From Lachnospiraceae bacterium UBA3732 (GTDB lineage Bacteria; Bacillota; Clostridia; Lachnospirales; Lachnospiraceae): a stretch of DNA of 64,000 bases. A program made the translations under genes and the position numbers. Below are positions 25,145 through 33,529 of the stretch, piece after piece (within the stretch, counting starts at the first letter, position 1; every line of letters starts with the position of its first letter). The stretch covers positions 1 to 64,000 of the forward strand of contig DFHD01000004.1 of NCBI GenBank assembly GCA_002372545.1, in the 5' to 3' direction. The notes under the pieces are model-generated. The model did no database searches and was not told where the DNA came from. It worked only from the letters and a program-made list of their open reading frames with translations.

Positions 25145-28065
25145 TTCGTTTTACCTTGCAAAAACTATGGAATAAACGGCGATTGAACCTCTGCCTTATG
25201 CTGGGGCTGGTGATGCTTGTGGCGTCTTTTGCCATGCTGGCCATGTTCCGGGAGGGGGCTTACCAGAAGCTCCTTCAGGAGGGCTTTCACGAGGTCTTCC
25301 GTGATTCCGGCGATTATCCTGCGGTCCTTTCCCGGAACGCGGCGGTGACGATCGTGGGAGAGAGTCCCACGGCCGCGGCACTGGAAACCGGTGAAAAGAG
25401 GGAAAACACCTGGCTGGACGCGCTGGGACTTCCGGTGATATCCTCGGAAAAGCTTGTACTTATGGACGGCGACAAGGCAAGGAAAAGCGTCACCGGAAAA
25501 TCAGAGTATGTGAACATCGGCTGGATCGCCGACGGCGAGGAATTTCTGGAGGTAAAAAAGGGCGTTCTTTATACGGAGGCGGAAAAGGAAGAGGATACCT
25601 ATCCCTGCGTGGTCAGCGAGCAGGTCATGGATTCTCTCGGGCTTGCCGTGGGAGAGGTTCTTACGCTGGAGGGGAAGAGGGATGAATCGGATGCTCCCCT
25701 TATTTTCCGGGTCGTGGGGATCGTGGCGGAAAAAGAAAATGAGGTCAGCTTCTGGGAAAAGAGTCTGGGAAGCTATGAGCGGTTTCTTTTTGTCAGCCAG
25801 GAAACCATGGACGAAGTGGCAACCCGGTTTCCCTTTGAGACAGTCAGATATTCCATTACAGACAGCCTGGATTACCGGAAGATAGGCAGCAGCAATGCTG
25901 CAAAGGTGCAGGATGCGCTGAAACGGCTCACCGGAGATGACGGAAGCCTGCGGGAGTCGATCTCCCCTGTCCTTATTCAGGCGGCGGGACAGCGCAGGAC
26001 CGTAGAGCAGATCCTTTTTGTGATCACGCTTCCGCTCGTTATGCTTCTTCTTATGTTTATTTATATGATCTCCAGCCGGATCGTGGAAACGGAATCCGGC
26101 GAGATGGCGGTTCTCCGGAGCCGCGGCATCAGCCGGCCGAAGCTTCTCCTCCTTTACATGATGGAGATCCTCATGCTTTCGCTTTTCGTCTACCTGCCGG
26201 GGATCCTGCTGGGAGCGGGACTCTGCCGGGCGGCGGCCAGCACCAACGATTTCATGGTCTTTGTAAAGAAGAGCATGGCGGATTATCCGCTCTGCCCCTC
26301 CATGCTGCCCTTCGGTCTGATCGGAGCGCTTATGGGCTGCGTCGTTTTCATGATCCCGGTCATCCGGATCTCCGGCCGGACCATCACCGACAGGAGGAAT
26401 GCGGAGACGGCCGCGGGAAAAAGAAATTTCTGGGAGAAGTATTTTGTGGATGTCCTTCTTCTGGGGCTTTCCATCTATCTTCTCTTTAATTACAACAAAC
26501 AGAAGGATGCGCTGGCGCAGGATGTCATCGGCGGAAAAGGGCTTGACCCTCTGGTATTCCTTTCGGCGTCCCTCTTCATTTTTGCCGGCAGTCTCCTCAT
26601 TCTCAGACTGCTCTGGTACCTCGTGCGGTTTATCTTCTTCCTGGGGAAAAAGCACTGGAAGCCGGCGGAATATGCGGCTTTTCTGCAGATTACGAGGACC
26701 AGACAGAAGTCCGCGCTTATTTCCATCTTTCTGATCTTCACGGTGGCGCTGGGCATCTTCCATGCCAATATGGCCCGTACTATCAATGAAAATAACGGTG
26801 AACGGATCCGCTATAACGATGGTGCCGGGGCTGTGGTGAAGGAGGACTGGCGGCTGGAGGTCAGAATGCCGGAACAGGGCGTTTATCTCTGGAATTATCC
26901 GGAGCCGGATTACGGACGGTATACTGCACTGAAGGAGCAGGGCGTGATCAGCGGCTCCACCCGGGTTGTCTTCGATGACCAGTTTGTGGTAAGAGGAAAT
27001 TCCCAGGTTGTTCCGGATGTAAAATTCATGGCAATCAATACGAAGGAATTCGGCGAAGTATGCGACATGCCGGAAATTGTGAACCATCCCCACTGGTATC
27101 ATGCGCTGAATGAGCTGAGCCAGACTGCTGGCGGAATCATCATCTCCCGCAATCTGGCTGACTTGATGGGGCTTGAGGTGGGACAGACCATTGCAGTTCT
27201 CCGGTACAGCCCCATTACGGTTCAGCGGGATCAGGCAAAGGAGCTGGGGGTACGGAAGATCGTGGCGATCGTGGACGCCTTCCCGGGATATGAGCGGTAT
27301 AGCTACAGTCTTGCCGGGGCAGGCTCCGGCCAGGATCCTTCGGGAACCGGTTCCTCCGGGACAGGTTCCGGCTCTTCAAAGGGAGGAAGCTCCGGAAAAG
27401 AGGTCTATGAGGGCGAGGCCGGGGGAACGGGTCCGGTGGAAAACTATCTTGTTGTGGGCAACTATGCCTCAGAGGTATCAGCTTTAGGCCTTACCCCCTA
27501 TGAGGTCTGGATGCGGCCGGCCGACGGAATCAGCCGGGATAAGCTGGATTCAGCTCTTTCCGATGCAGGCATCCATCCTTCGTCCATCGCCCTGCAGACA
27601 GAGGATATCCGGGCAAAGAAGGATTCCTCCATTATGCAGATCACCAATGGACTGTTTACCATAACCTTTTTGATCTCCATCCTTCTCCTCACCGTAGGCT
27701 TTCTGATCTTCTGGATCACGTCGATTAAGAGCAGAGAGCTGCTGTTCGGTATATACCGGGCGATGGGAATCCGGATGAAGGAGATCAGCCGGATGCTGGT
27801 GCATGAGCAGATCTGGAGCTCCCTTGCCGCCTTTCTGGCAGGTGGCGCCATAGGCTATCTGGCTACCGGGCTTTTCGCATCGCTCTATGCCTGTGTATAC
27901 CTTCCGGAAAAGCATGTAATGCCGCTGCAGGTATTCCTTTCCGGAACGGATGCTCTCCGGCTGGGCGGGATATTCCTGGCTGTCTTCGTTCTGGTGCTGC
28001 TGGTTCTCCGCAGGATCGTGAAGAGCCTCAGAATTTCCGAGGCGCTGAAGCTGGGCGAAGACTGA
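25141..28065 (+). CDS. FtsX/MacB-type ABC transporter permease
   Basis: A 974-residue permease. It has an N-terminal helix (about 15-36), a large extracytoplasmic domain (about 40-285), a first FtsX-like set of helices (about 290-430, QILFVITLPLVMLLLMFIYM), further helices at about 435-550, a second extracytoplasmic domain containing a Gly/Ser linker (about 723-755), and the C-terminal FtsX set (about 840-965, LFTITFLISILLLTVGFLIF). The GTG start overlaps the adaptor stop (GTGA). With the adaptors and ATPases it forms a MacAB-like or peptide-export system. The substrate is unknown; the divergent two-component system suggests an antimicrobial compound (inference). Confidence 0.9.
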   Translation: MIRFTLQKLWNKRRLNLCLMLGLVMLVASFAMLAMFREGAYQKLLQEGFHEVFRDSGDYPAVLSRNAAVTIVGESPTAAALETGEKRENTWLDALGLPVISSEKLVLMDGDKARKSVTGKSEYVNIGWIADGEEFLEVKKGVLYTEAEKEEDTYPCVVSEQVMDSLGLAVGEVLTLEGKRDESDAPLIFRVVGIVAEKENEVSFWEKSLGSYERFLFVSQETMDEVATRFPFETVRYSITDSLDYRKIGSSNAAKVQDALKRLTGDDGSLRESISPVLIQAAGQRRTVEQILFVITLPLVMLLLMFIYMISSRIVETESGEMAVLRSRGISRPKLLLLYMMEILMLSLFVYLPGILLGAGLCRAAASTNDFMVFVKKSMADYPLCPSMLPFGLIGALMGCVVFMIPVIRISGRTITDRRNAETAAGKRNFWEKYFVDVLLLGLSIYLLFNYNKQKDALAQDVIGGKGLDPLVFLSASLFIFAGSLLILRLLWYLVRFIFFLGKKHWKPAEYAAFLQITRTRQKSALISIFLIFTVALGIFHANMARTINENNGERIRYNDGAGAVVKEDWRLEVRMPEQGVYLWNYPEPDYGRYTALKEQGVISGSTRVVFDDQFVVRGNSQVVPDVKFMAINTKEFGEVCDMPEIVNHPHWYHALNELSQTAGGIIISRNLADLMGLEVGQTIAVLRYSPITVQRDQAKELGVRKIVAIVDAFPGYERYSYSLAGAGSGQDPSGTGSSGTGSGSSKGGSSGKEVYEGEAGGTGPVENYLVVGNYASEVSALGLTPYEVWMRPADGISRDKLDSALSDAGIHPSSIALQTEDIRAKKDSSIMQITNGLFTITFLISILLLTVGFLIFWITSIKSRELLFGIYRAMGIRMKEISRMLVHEQIWSSLAAFLAGGAIGYLATGLFASLYACVYLPEKHVMPLQVFLSGTDALRLGGIFLAVFVLVLLVLRRIVKSLRISEALKLGED

Positions 28066-28129
28066 GCGGAAGTGCGGTGCAGAGGTGTTGGCATTATTCT
28101 GGACAGCATATAGAACATGAGAAGTATGA

Positions 28130-28843
28130 ATGGGTATGGGCATGAGTGAATCAATCGTAGTAGTCGATCAGGTTAAAAAAGAATATAAGACCGGGGGCGG
28201 AAGCTTTTTCGCGCTGAAGGGAGTTTCTCTGGAAATCGGCCGGGGCGAGTTCGTGATCGTGAAGGGGCGGAGCGGCTCCGGTAAGACCACACTCCTGAAT
28301 GTCATCAGCACGCTGGATAAGCCTACGGATGGGCATGTTTATTTTGAAGGTACGGATATTACCGCCATGAGCCCCGCCGAGGCAGAGAACTTCCGGCGGA
28401 CGAAGGTGGGCTTCTGCTTCCAGTCCACGGCGCTGATCCCTGTTATGAGTGCCTACGAGAATATCGATTTTGCTCTCCGGATCTCCGGAGCGAAGGAAGA
28501 CAGGGATGCCCGTATAAAGGAAGCTGCCGGGCTGGTCGGCATGGGCGAGCGTCTGAAGCATATGCCCCGGCAGATGTCCGGCGGCGAGCAGCAGAGGATT
28601 GCCATCGCCCGGGCGGTGGTACATCGTCCGGCTCTGGTTTTTGCCGATGAGCCCACGGGTGCGCTGGATACGGCGGCAGGCCTTGCTGTTGTCCGGCTAT
28701 TCCGCAGGCTGACGGAGGAGGAAGGGATCACGCTGATCATGACTACTCATGATCCCGGACTCATGCAGATGGGCGACCGGGTATTCGAGATGGAGGACGG
28801 CTGTCTTTCGGAAGTGACAGACACGGTTCTAAATCGGGGATGA
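28130..28843 (+). CDS. ABC transporter ATP-binding protein (MacB/LolD-like) 1
   Basis: A 237-residue nucleotide-binding subunit. Walker A is GRSGSGKTTLLNV, the Q-loop follows RRTKVGFCFQSTALIP, the signature is MSGGEQQRIAIARA, Walker B is ALVFADEPTGALDT, and the H-loop is MTTHDP. Full family length. Three in-frame ATGs (28130, 28136, 28142) are possible starts. It belongs to the exporter operon and presumably pairs with the permease upstream. A second, different ATPase follows at 29087, so the transporter may use a heterodimer or the two may serve alternative states. Confidence 0.95.
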   Translation: MGMGMSESIVVVDQVKKEYKTGGGSFFALKGVSLEIGRGEFVIVKGRSGSGKTTLLNVISTLDKPTDGHVYFEGTDITAMSPAEAENFRRTKVGFCFQSTALIPVMSAYENIDFALRISGAKEDRDARIKEAAGLVGMGERLKHMPRQMSGGEQQRIAIARAVVHRPALVFADEPTGALDTAAGLAVVRLFRRLTEEEGITLIMTTHDPGLMQMGDRVFEMEDGCLSEVTDTVLNRG

Positions 28844-28867
28844 AGGGTGCAGCTAAGTCTGTTTGCC

Positions 28868-28967
28868 GGGGACAGCAGGCGTGAAGGGCTGAAAACCGCG
28901 TTGTACATGCTGATATCGTGGATCGTCTGTCCCGGGGGACAGCAGGCGTGCAGGGCTGAAAACCGCG
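28868..28967 (+). repeat. 33-bp direct repeat, two copies
   Basis: Copies at 28868-28900 and 28935-28967 differ at a single base. Each runs from GGGGACAGCAGGCGTG to GGGCTGAAAACCGCG. They lie 67 bases apart in the 243-base gap between the two ATPase genes, which otherwise shows no gene. Possibly a regulatory or mobile short repeat; function unknown. Confidence 0.8.
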
Positions 28968-29086
28968 AGAGGCAGCTGCGTAAGGTTACATGAATCCGGA
29001 GTTGTGGATGAATAGAAAATGATGCGGTTTTTTAAGGAGCGATGTGCCAGGAGTAGTGAGAGAAAAAAAGAATTGGGGTCAGCAAT

Positions 29087-30103
29087 ATGCAGATTTTCAA
29101 AAAGAAAAATGGATCATCTATCCCACCGCGGGACATTTCAGCAGAAAAATCCGTGGCAGAGAATGCTTCAGACAGCGACGCAGCAAAGAGTGCGGCAGAT
29201 AGCGATGAAGAAAATAGAGAGCAGCCGTTTATCATCTGCGACAGTCTGGTTAAGATCTACAAGACAGATGATGTGGAGGTCATGGCTCTCCAGGGGCTTG
29301 ATCTGGAAATCCGCCGGGGCGAATTCATGGCGATCATCGGGAAATCCGGGAGCGGAAAAAGCACCCTTCTGAATATCATAGGCGCGCTGGAGACTCCATC
29401 CGCAGGAAAGATCATTGTAGACGGAAAGGATCTTTCCAATCTGTCGGAGAAGGAACGGACGGCATACAGAAGAAGTACAGTAGGCTTTATCTGGCAGAGA
29501 GCTACGCAGAATCTGTTTTCTTATATGTCGGTACTGGAAAATGTGGAGGCCATGACTTACTTTGACCACATGAAGGAGAAGGACCGCAGGGAGAAGGCCA
29601 GAAGACTGCTTGAAACGGTAGGGCTTGGAGATAGGCTTGATGCAAGACCGAATCAGCTGTCCGGCGGCCAGCAGCAGAGGGTGGCCATTGCCATGGCGCT
29701 GATGAATGATCCGAAACTTCTGATCGCTGATGAACCTACGGGAGCAGTAGACAGCAGAACATCTGCCATGCTGCAGGAGGTTTTCCGGGAGGTAAACCGG
29801 AAGCTTGGCGTGACGGTGATCATCGTTACCCATGATATCAGTCTGGCCAATCGGGTGGACCGGGTCGTCATGATCTCGGATGGAAAGATCAGTACAGAGA
29901 AGGTCATCCGCGAGGAATACCGGGAAAAGATGAATGAACTGGATGCCTCCGGCGAAGGTTCTCACGAGGAGTACTCTGTCCTTGATAAGGCCGGCCGTGT
30001 GAAGCTTTCGGATGAAATGCTGGAAGAGGCCGGCATTGATTCAAGCAGAGTCAAGGTGGAAGTAAAGGACGGGCAGATCGTGATCACCGGAATTGAACGC
30101 TGA
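29087..30103 (+). CDS. ABC transporter ATP-binding protein (MacB/LolD-like) 2 with terminal extensions
   Basis: A 338-residue ATPase. The first ~45 residues are a polar low-complexity leader (KKKNGSSIPPRDISAEKSVA). The core has Walker A GKSGSGKSTLLNI, a Q-loop after RRSTVGFIWQRATQNL, signature LSGGQQQRVAIAMA, Walker B LLIADEPTGAVDS and H-loop VTHD. Residues about 280-338 form an extra domain ending in VEVKDGQIVITGIER, not usual in LolD-type subunits. It closes the exporter operon, with a terminator at 30152. It is distinct from the first ATPase, not a recent duplicate. Confidence 0.94.
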   Translation: MQIFKKKNGSSIPPRDISAEKSVAENASDSDAAKSAADSDEENREQPFIICDSLVKIYKTDDVEVMALQGLDLEIRRGEFMAIIGKSGSGKSTLLNIIGALETPSAGKIIVDGKDLSNLSEKERTAYRRSTVGFIWQRATQNLFSYMSVLENVEAMTYFDHMKEKDRREKARRLLETVGLGDRLDARPNQLSGGQQQRVAIAMALMNDPKLLIADEPTGAVDSRTSAMLQEVFREVNRKLGVTVIIVTHDISLANRVDRVVMISDGKISTEKVIREEYREKMNELDASGEGSHEEYSVLDKAGRVKLSDEMLEEAGIDSSRVKVEVKDGQIVITGIER

Positions 30104-30151
30104 AAATAGGCGACGCAGGGAAAAACCGGCGGGAGTAATAGAAGTCATGTG

Positions 30152-30178
30152 GGCGGAAGCGAGAGCTTCCGCCTTTCG
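30152..30178 (+). terminator. Rho-independent terminator of the exporter operon
   Basis: A 9-bp stem GGCGGAAGC (30152-30160) / GCTTCCGCC (30165-30173) with a GAGA loop, then a short T-rich tail. Confidence 0.75.
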
Positions 30179-30202
30179 TGTTCTTATACACACTATAACC
30201 TA

Positions 30203-30231
30203 TTGACATAGTAGGTAAATGGTGATATGAT
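30203..30231 (+). promoter_or_regulatory. Strong sigma-A-type promoter of the GCS2/amidotransferase pair
   Basis: TTGACA (30203-30208), 17-base spacer, TATGAT (30226-30231). It leaves a leader of about 90 bases before ATG 30329, which contains a small hairpin CCGGTG/CACCGG. Confidence 0.8.
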
Positions 30232-30328
30232 GCGAAAAAGTCAGAGAAAAAGCTCGTAAGTCAAAGAAGGCCGGTGAAAGGGCCACCGGAAGAATCCACA
30301 GATTTATACAGGAAACGAGGGGGATCAT

Positions 30329-31603
30329 ATGTTTTTTTCAGAAAAGATTGCAGAGTATATTCGTTCAGGGGAATCCATGAGCAAAAAGCTGGGATTGGAG
30401 ATCGAACATTTTATTATTGATGAACAGGGAATGCAGATGGAATTTCATGAAATCTCTGCCTTGATCGATCGGGTCGGCCATTCCATAGGTGCGGAAATGA
30501 TCTACATGGATGGCTACACGGTGGGCTACGCTACTCCGGAATATGCCACAAGTCTTGAACCGGCCTGTCAGTTTGAGATCAGTATCAGTCCGTATTCGAG
30601 TATCGAGGAGATTGGCCGCGTATATCAGGAATTTCGTATCCTTTGGGATCCGATCTTTGCTGAAAGAGGCTACCACTTTGAGACTAAAGGGAATCTTCCC
30701 TTGGTAGAGACAGGTGAGATCACACCCGACGAGATCCCCCTTTCTCCGAAAAAGCGGTATGAGTACATGGATAAATACTTTCAGGAGAGCGGACGTTTTG
30801 GCAGATACATGATGCGGGCATCCGCATCTACGCAGGTTTCCATCGATTACAGCTCCGAGGCAGATATGGTGCGGAAGCTGAGAATTCTGGAGAAGCTTTC
30901 TCCGGTTTTCATGATGATGATGGAAAATAAGACCAGTGAGGATTCCACGCTTCCCGGGGCAGAAGATAAGCCGCATCTTTTCCGCATTCAGGAGTGGGAT
31001 GATCTGGATCCGGACCGGACCGGCTTCGTTCCGCATTCCTTCGAGACGGATTTCGGATATGCAAAAATGGCAGATGTAGTCTGTCATACGCCTCTCATTC
31101 TGTTGACGGATGAGGGGGAGACTGCCTGGGTAGGACATCAAAATGCAGCGGATCTGGTGGAAAACGGCACCATCCGGGAGGAAGAACTGACGGAGGAAAG
31201 AGAGAGGCATCTGATGGAGCACTTCATGTCCATGGGCTTCTTCCACTTCCGTGTAAAAAAATATATAGAGATCAGAGTAGCGGACAGTGTGCCGATCGAA
31301 AAGGCGCTGGGATATGCTGCGCTGATCAAGGGAATCGTGTATTCCGATGCAAACCTTGCCACCCTGGAGCGGATACTGAGAAATATTTCCGGGCCGGAGC
31401 AGATTCAGGAGGCCGTTCAATCCATCATGCGCTTCGGATGGAGCGCAGTGATCTATAACAAGGGAACGGTGTCGGAATGGGCCGGGTATCTGCTGGCACT
31501 GGCCGGGAATGTGCTTCCCGAGAAGGAAAGGGGTTATCTGGAAAATGTGCGAATTATTCGGCGTGACAGCGAACAGGAAAATATTTATCAATCCATTGCT
31601 TAA
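30329..31603 (+). CDS. Glutamate-cysteine ligase family (GCS2-type) enzyme
   Basis: ATP-dependent carboxylate-amine ligase of the glutamate-cysteine ligase superfamily, which makes gamma-glutamyl amides. The opening LGLEIEHFIID carries the family's metal/Glu motif; SLEPACQFEISISPYSSIEE, RYMMRASASTQVSIDYSSEA and IEIRVADSVP are further conserved stretches. At 424 residues it has the length of GCS2/EgtA-type enzymes. GAGGGGG precedes ATG 30329. Its 3' end overlaps by 59 bases a class II amidotransferase gene, a pairing like EgtA/EgtC, although EgtB and EgtD are not present here. The amine substrate is uncertain. Confidence 0.85.
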   Translation: MFFSEKIAEYIRSGESMSKKLGLEIEHFIIDEQGMQMEFHEISALIDRVGHSIGAEMIYMDGYTVGYATPEYATSLEPACQFEISISPYSSIEEIGRVYQEFRILWDPIFAERGYHFETKGNLPLVETGEITPDEIPLSPKKRYEYMDKYFQESGRFGRYMMRASASTQVSIDYSSEADMVRKLRILEKLSPVFMMMMENKTSEDSTLPGAEDKPHLFRIQEWDDLDPDRTGFVPHSFETDFGYAKMADVVCHTPLILLTDEGETAWVGHQNAADLVENGTIREEELTEERERHLMEHFMSMGFFHFRVKKYIEIRVADSVPIEKALGYAALIKGIVYSDANLATLERILRNISGPEQIQEAVQSIMRFGWSAVIYNKGTVSEWAGYLLALAGNVLPEKERGYLENVRIIRRDSEQENIYQSIA

Positions 31604-32318
31604 GGAATTCTTTTCCCACAGCCAGGAGCATCGAAACGGCTGGGGGATTGCCTTTCTGGACAATGGTGCGCTTTCTGTGGAAAAGGAGCCGGTCAGGGCG
31701 TCGGACAGCCTGTATCTGAAGAGCAGGCTTACGGGGAGAATAGAGACATCGCGGTTCATGGCCCATATCCGGAAGGCCACGGTGGGAGATGTGCATTTCA
31801 GCAACACCCATCCCTTTACCCGCAGAGATGATGCGGGGCGGACCTGGGTGCTGGTACATAATGGTACGATCTTTGATGCGCCGAGGCTAAGCGCCTACCA
31901 GTATTCGCAGGAGGGAACCACAGACAGCGAGCGGATCCTGTTGTATATCGTGGACAGCATGAATCAAAGCTATGAGCAGGAGCGGGGATCCTTCGATGTG
32001 AATGACAGGATCCGGCTGATCGAAAAGATCATCCGGGAGCTGGCACCGGAGAATAAGCTCAACATCATGCTGTATGACGGCGATTATTTCTATGTTCATA
32101 AAAATGAGAAAGAAACGCTTTACATGAGCGAGCGGAGCGGCTCTGTGATCTTTTCCACCCATCCGCTGACCCGTGTGGGCTGGAAGGATGTGCCGGAGAA
32201 CCGGCTTCTGGTCTACAGGGACGGGGAATGCCTTTATACCGGGGAAGATCACGGCTTTACCTACGAGCCGGACGAGGAGAAGATCAAGATGCTCTACCTC
32301 GGTTACGCCGGATTATAG
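31545..32318 (+). CDS. Class II glutamine amidotransferase-like hydrolase (YafJ/EgtC type)
   Basis: Ntn-type amidohydrolase. ATG 31545 gives MCELFGVTA, so Cys2 becomes the N-terminal nucleophile; this defines the start, and the upstream in-frame ATG would bury it. Other motifs are RNGWGIAFLDNG, FMAHIRKATVGDVHFSNTHP, WVLVHNGTIFD and TDSERILLYI. About 257 residues, single domain with no synthase partner domain. Overlap with the GCS2 gene implies coupled translation and a shared pathway, possibly adding and then removing a gamma-glutamyl group, as EgtA/EgtC do in ergothioneine synthesis (inference). Confidence 0.88.
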   Translation: MCELFGVTANRKIFINPLLKEFFSHSQEHRNGWGIAFLDNGALSVEKEPVRASDSLYLKSRLTGRIETSRFMAHIRKATVGDVHFSNTHPFTRRDDAGRTWVLVHNGTIFDAPRLSAYQYSQEGTTDSERILLYIVDSMNQSYEQERGSFDVNDRIRLIEKIIRELAPENKLNIMLYDGDYFYVHKNEKETLYMSERSGSVIFSTHPLTRVGWKDVPENRLLVYRDGECLYTGEDHGFTYEPDEEKIKMLYLGYAGL

Positions 32319-32369
32319 TACACCGATTTCCTGATAGTATTGCTCAAAAAGCCTCGACAAAGTTCAACC

Positions 32370-32417
32370 GATATTCCGCTGGATCGTACGACGGATATTC
32401 CGCCGGATAGTACGTCG
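32370..32417 (+). repeat. 24-bp direct repeat, two adjacent copies
   Basis: GATATTCCGC(T/C)GGAT(C/A)GTACG occurs at 32370 and again 24 bases later at 32394. It lies in the 468-base gap that also holds the tRNA. No gene overlaps it. Confidence 0.65.
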
Positions 32418-32506
32418 AAAAAATAATCCTTGCAATTATGACATCTATCCTTTATAATTCCTTTGTTAAGGGATTGCTCCGGTTCACGGGAGCATGCATC
32501 CGAAAT

Positions 32507-32579
<73 letters not shown>

Positions 32580-32585
32580 ATAAGT

Positions 32586-32633
32586 CTGAAACCCAGTAAA
32601 TTAGCCATTTACGCCGGGTTTCAGTTTTTTTTT
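32586..32633 (+). terminator. Terminator after tRNA-Thr
   Basis: Outer stem CTGAAACCC (32586-32594) / GGGTTTCAG (32616-32624) with an inner stem GTAAAT/ATTTAC, followed by nine T. Confidence 0.9.
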
Positions 32634-32786
32634 CACATGATGTCTGTATATATTCGAGAGAAATCGGCAGCATTTGTATAAGGAAAGAGTGAAAAAGTTG
32701 ATGCGGCGTGGTCCGTTTTTCGTTGGAAATCCTGCTTTACAGACCCTTTCGGCATATTTATAATAGAATTACAGGAGACCGTAAGA

Positions 32787-33383
32787 ATGAAGAAGATCAC
32801 TGAAGCAAAATGGTATAAGCATCTTTCCACCATCAACCATCATAAGTGGGAGGTGGGAAAGAATTGTTTCCGCTGCGGGCTTTACCGTCAGGGTATCCTG
32901 CACGATCTGTCCAAGTACAGCTGGACGGAATTCTCTGTGGGCGCAAAGTATTTTCAGGGAAACCGGAGTCCCAATGATGCAGAGCGGGAGGCAACGGGAG
33001 TTACTACCTCATGGCTGCATCATAAGGGAAGAAATAAGCATCATCTGGAATACTGGATCGATTACGACCTGAAGAATGGTGGGATGACCGGTATGAAGAT
33101 GCCGGATAACTATATCGTGGAGATGTTCTGCGACCGGGTGGCGGCCAGCAAGATTTATAAAAAAGAGGCGTATACGGATGCCACTGCTCTGGAGTATTTC
33201 AGGAAGGGCAAGAGCAAGGTTATGCTTCATCCCTATTCCAGGAAGCGGCTGGAAAAACTTCTGACCCTTCTGGCGGAGGAGGGCGAGGACGCTGCTTTCG
33301 GCTATGCGAGGCGGTATATGAAGGCTTACCGGAAGTATAAGAGGAAGAAGCGAAGAAAGAACTGTCGGATGGCTGAAACATAG
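32787..33383 (+). CDS. DUF5662 family protein
   Basis: A 198-residue soluble protein of the DUF5662 family, common in Clostridia. Conserved His-rich motifs include INHHKWEV, GILHDLSKYSWTEF, WLHHKGRNKHHLEYW and MFCDRVAASKIY, an HD-like pattern that suggests a metal-dependent helical fold (inference). The C-terminus is very basic (KYKRKKRRKN). A single gene with its own upstream region after the tRNA terminator; the ATG is preceded by a weak AGGAGACC site. No known reaction. Confidence 0.85.
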   Translation: MKKITEAKWYKHLSTINHHKWEVGKNCFRCGLYRQGILHDLSKYSWTEFSVGAKYFQGNRSPNDAEREATGVTTSWLHHKGRNKHHLEYWIDYDLKNGGMTGMKMPDNYIVEMFCDRVAASKIYKKEAYTDATALEYFRKGKSKVMLHPYSRKRLEKLLTLLAEEGEDAAFGYARRYMKAYRKYKRKKRRKNCRMAET

Positions 33384-33529
33384 AGAGGGGAAGCCGGGTA
33401 AGTCCGGGCTGACTGCGAAAGAAGAGAGGAGTAAGACGTCCGCCGGGCTTCCGGCCGGATAACGAAGGGTTATTGGAATAAGGGCGATGGCAACAAGAGA
33501 TCTGCAAAAAGCTTAGAAAGAGTGGATCA

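Noticed and set aside
25501..27102. Minus-strand frame opposite the permease gene
   Set aside because: Shadow frame; the permease on the plus strand has clear membrane helices and operon overlap.
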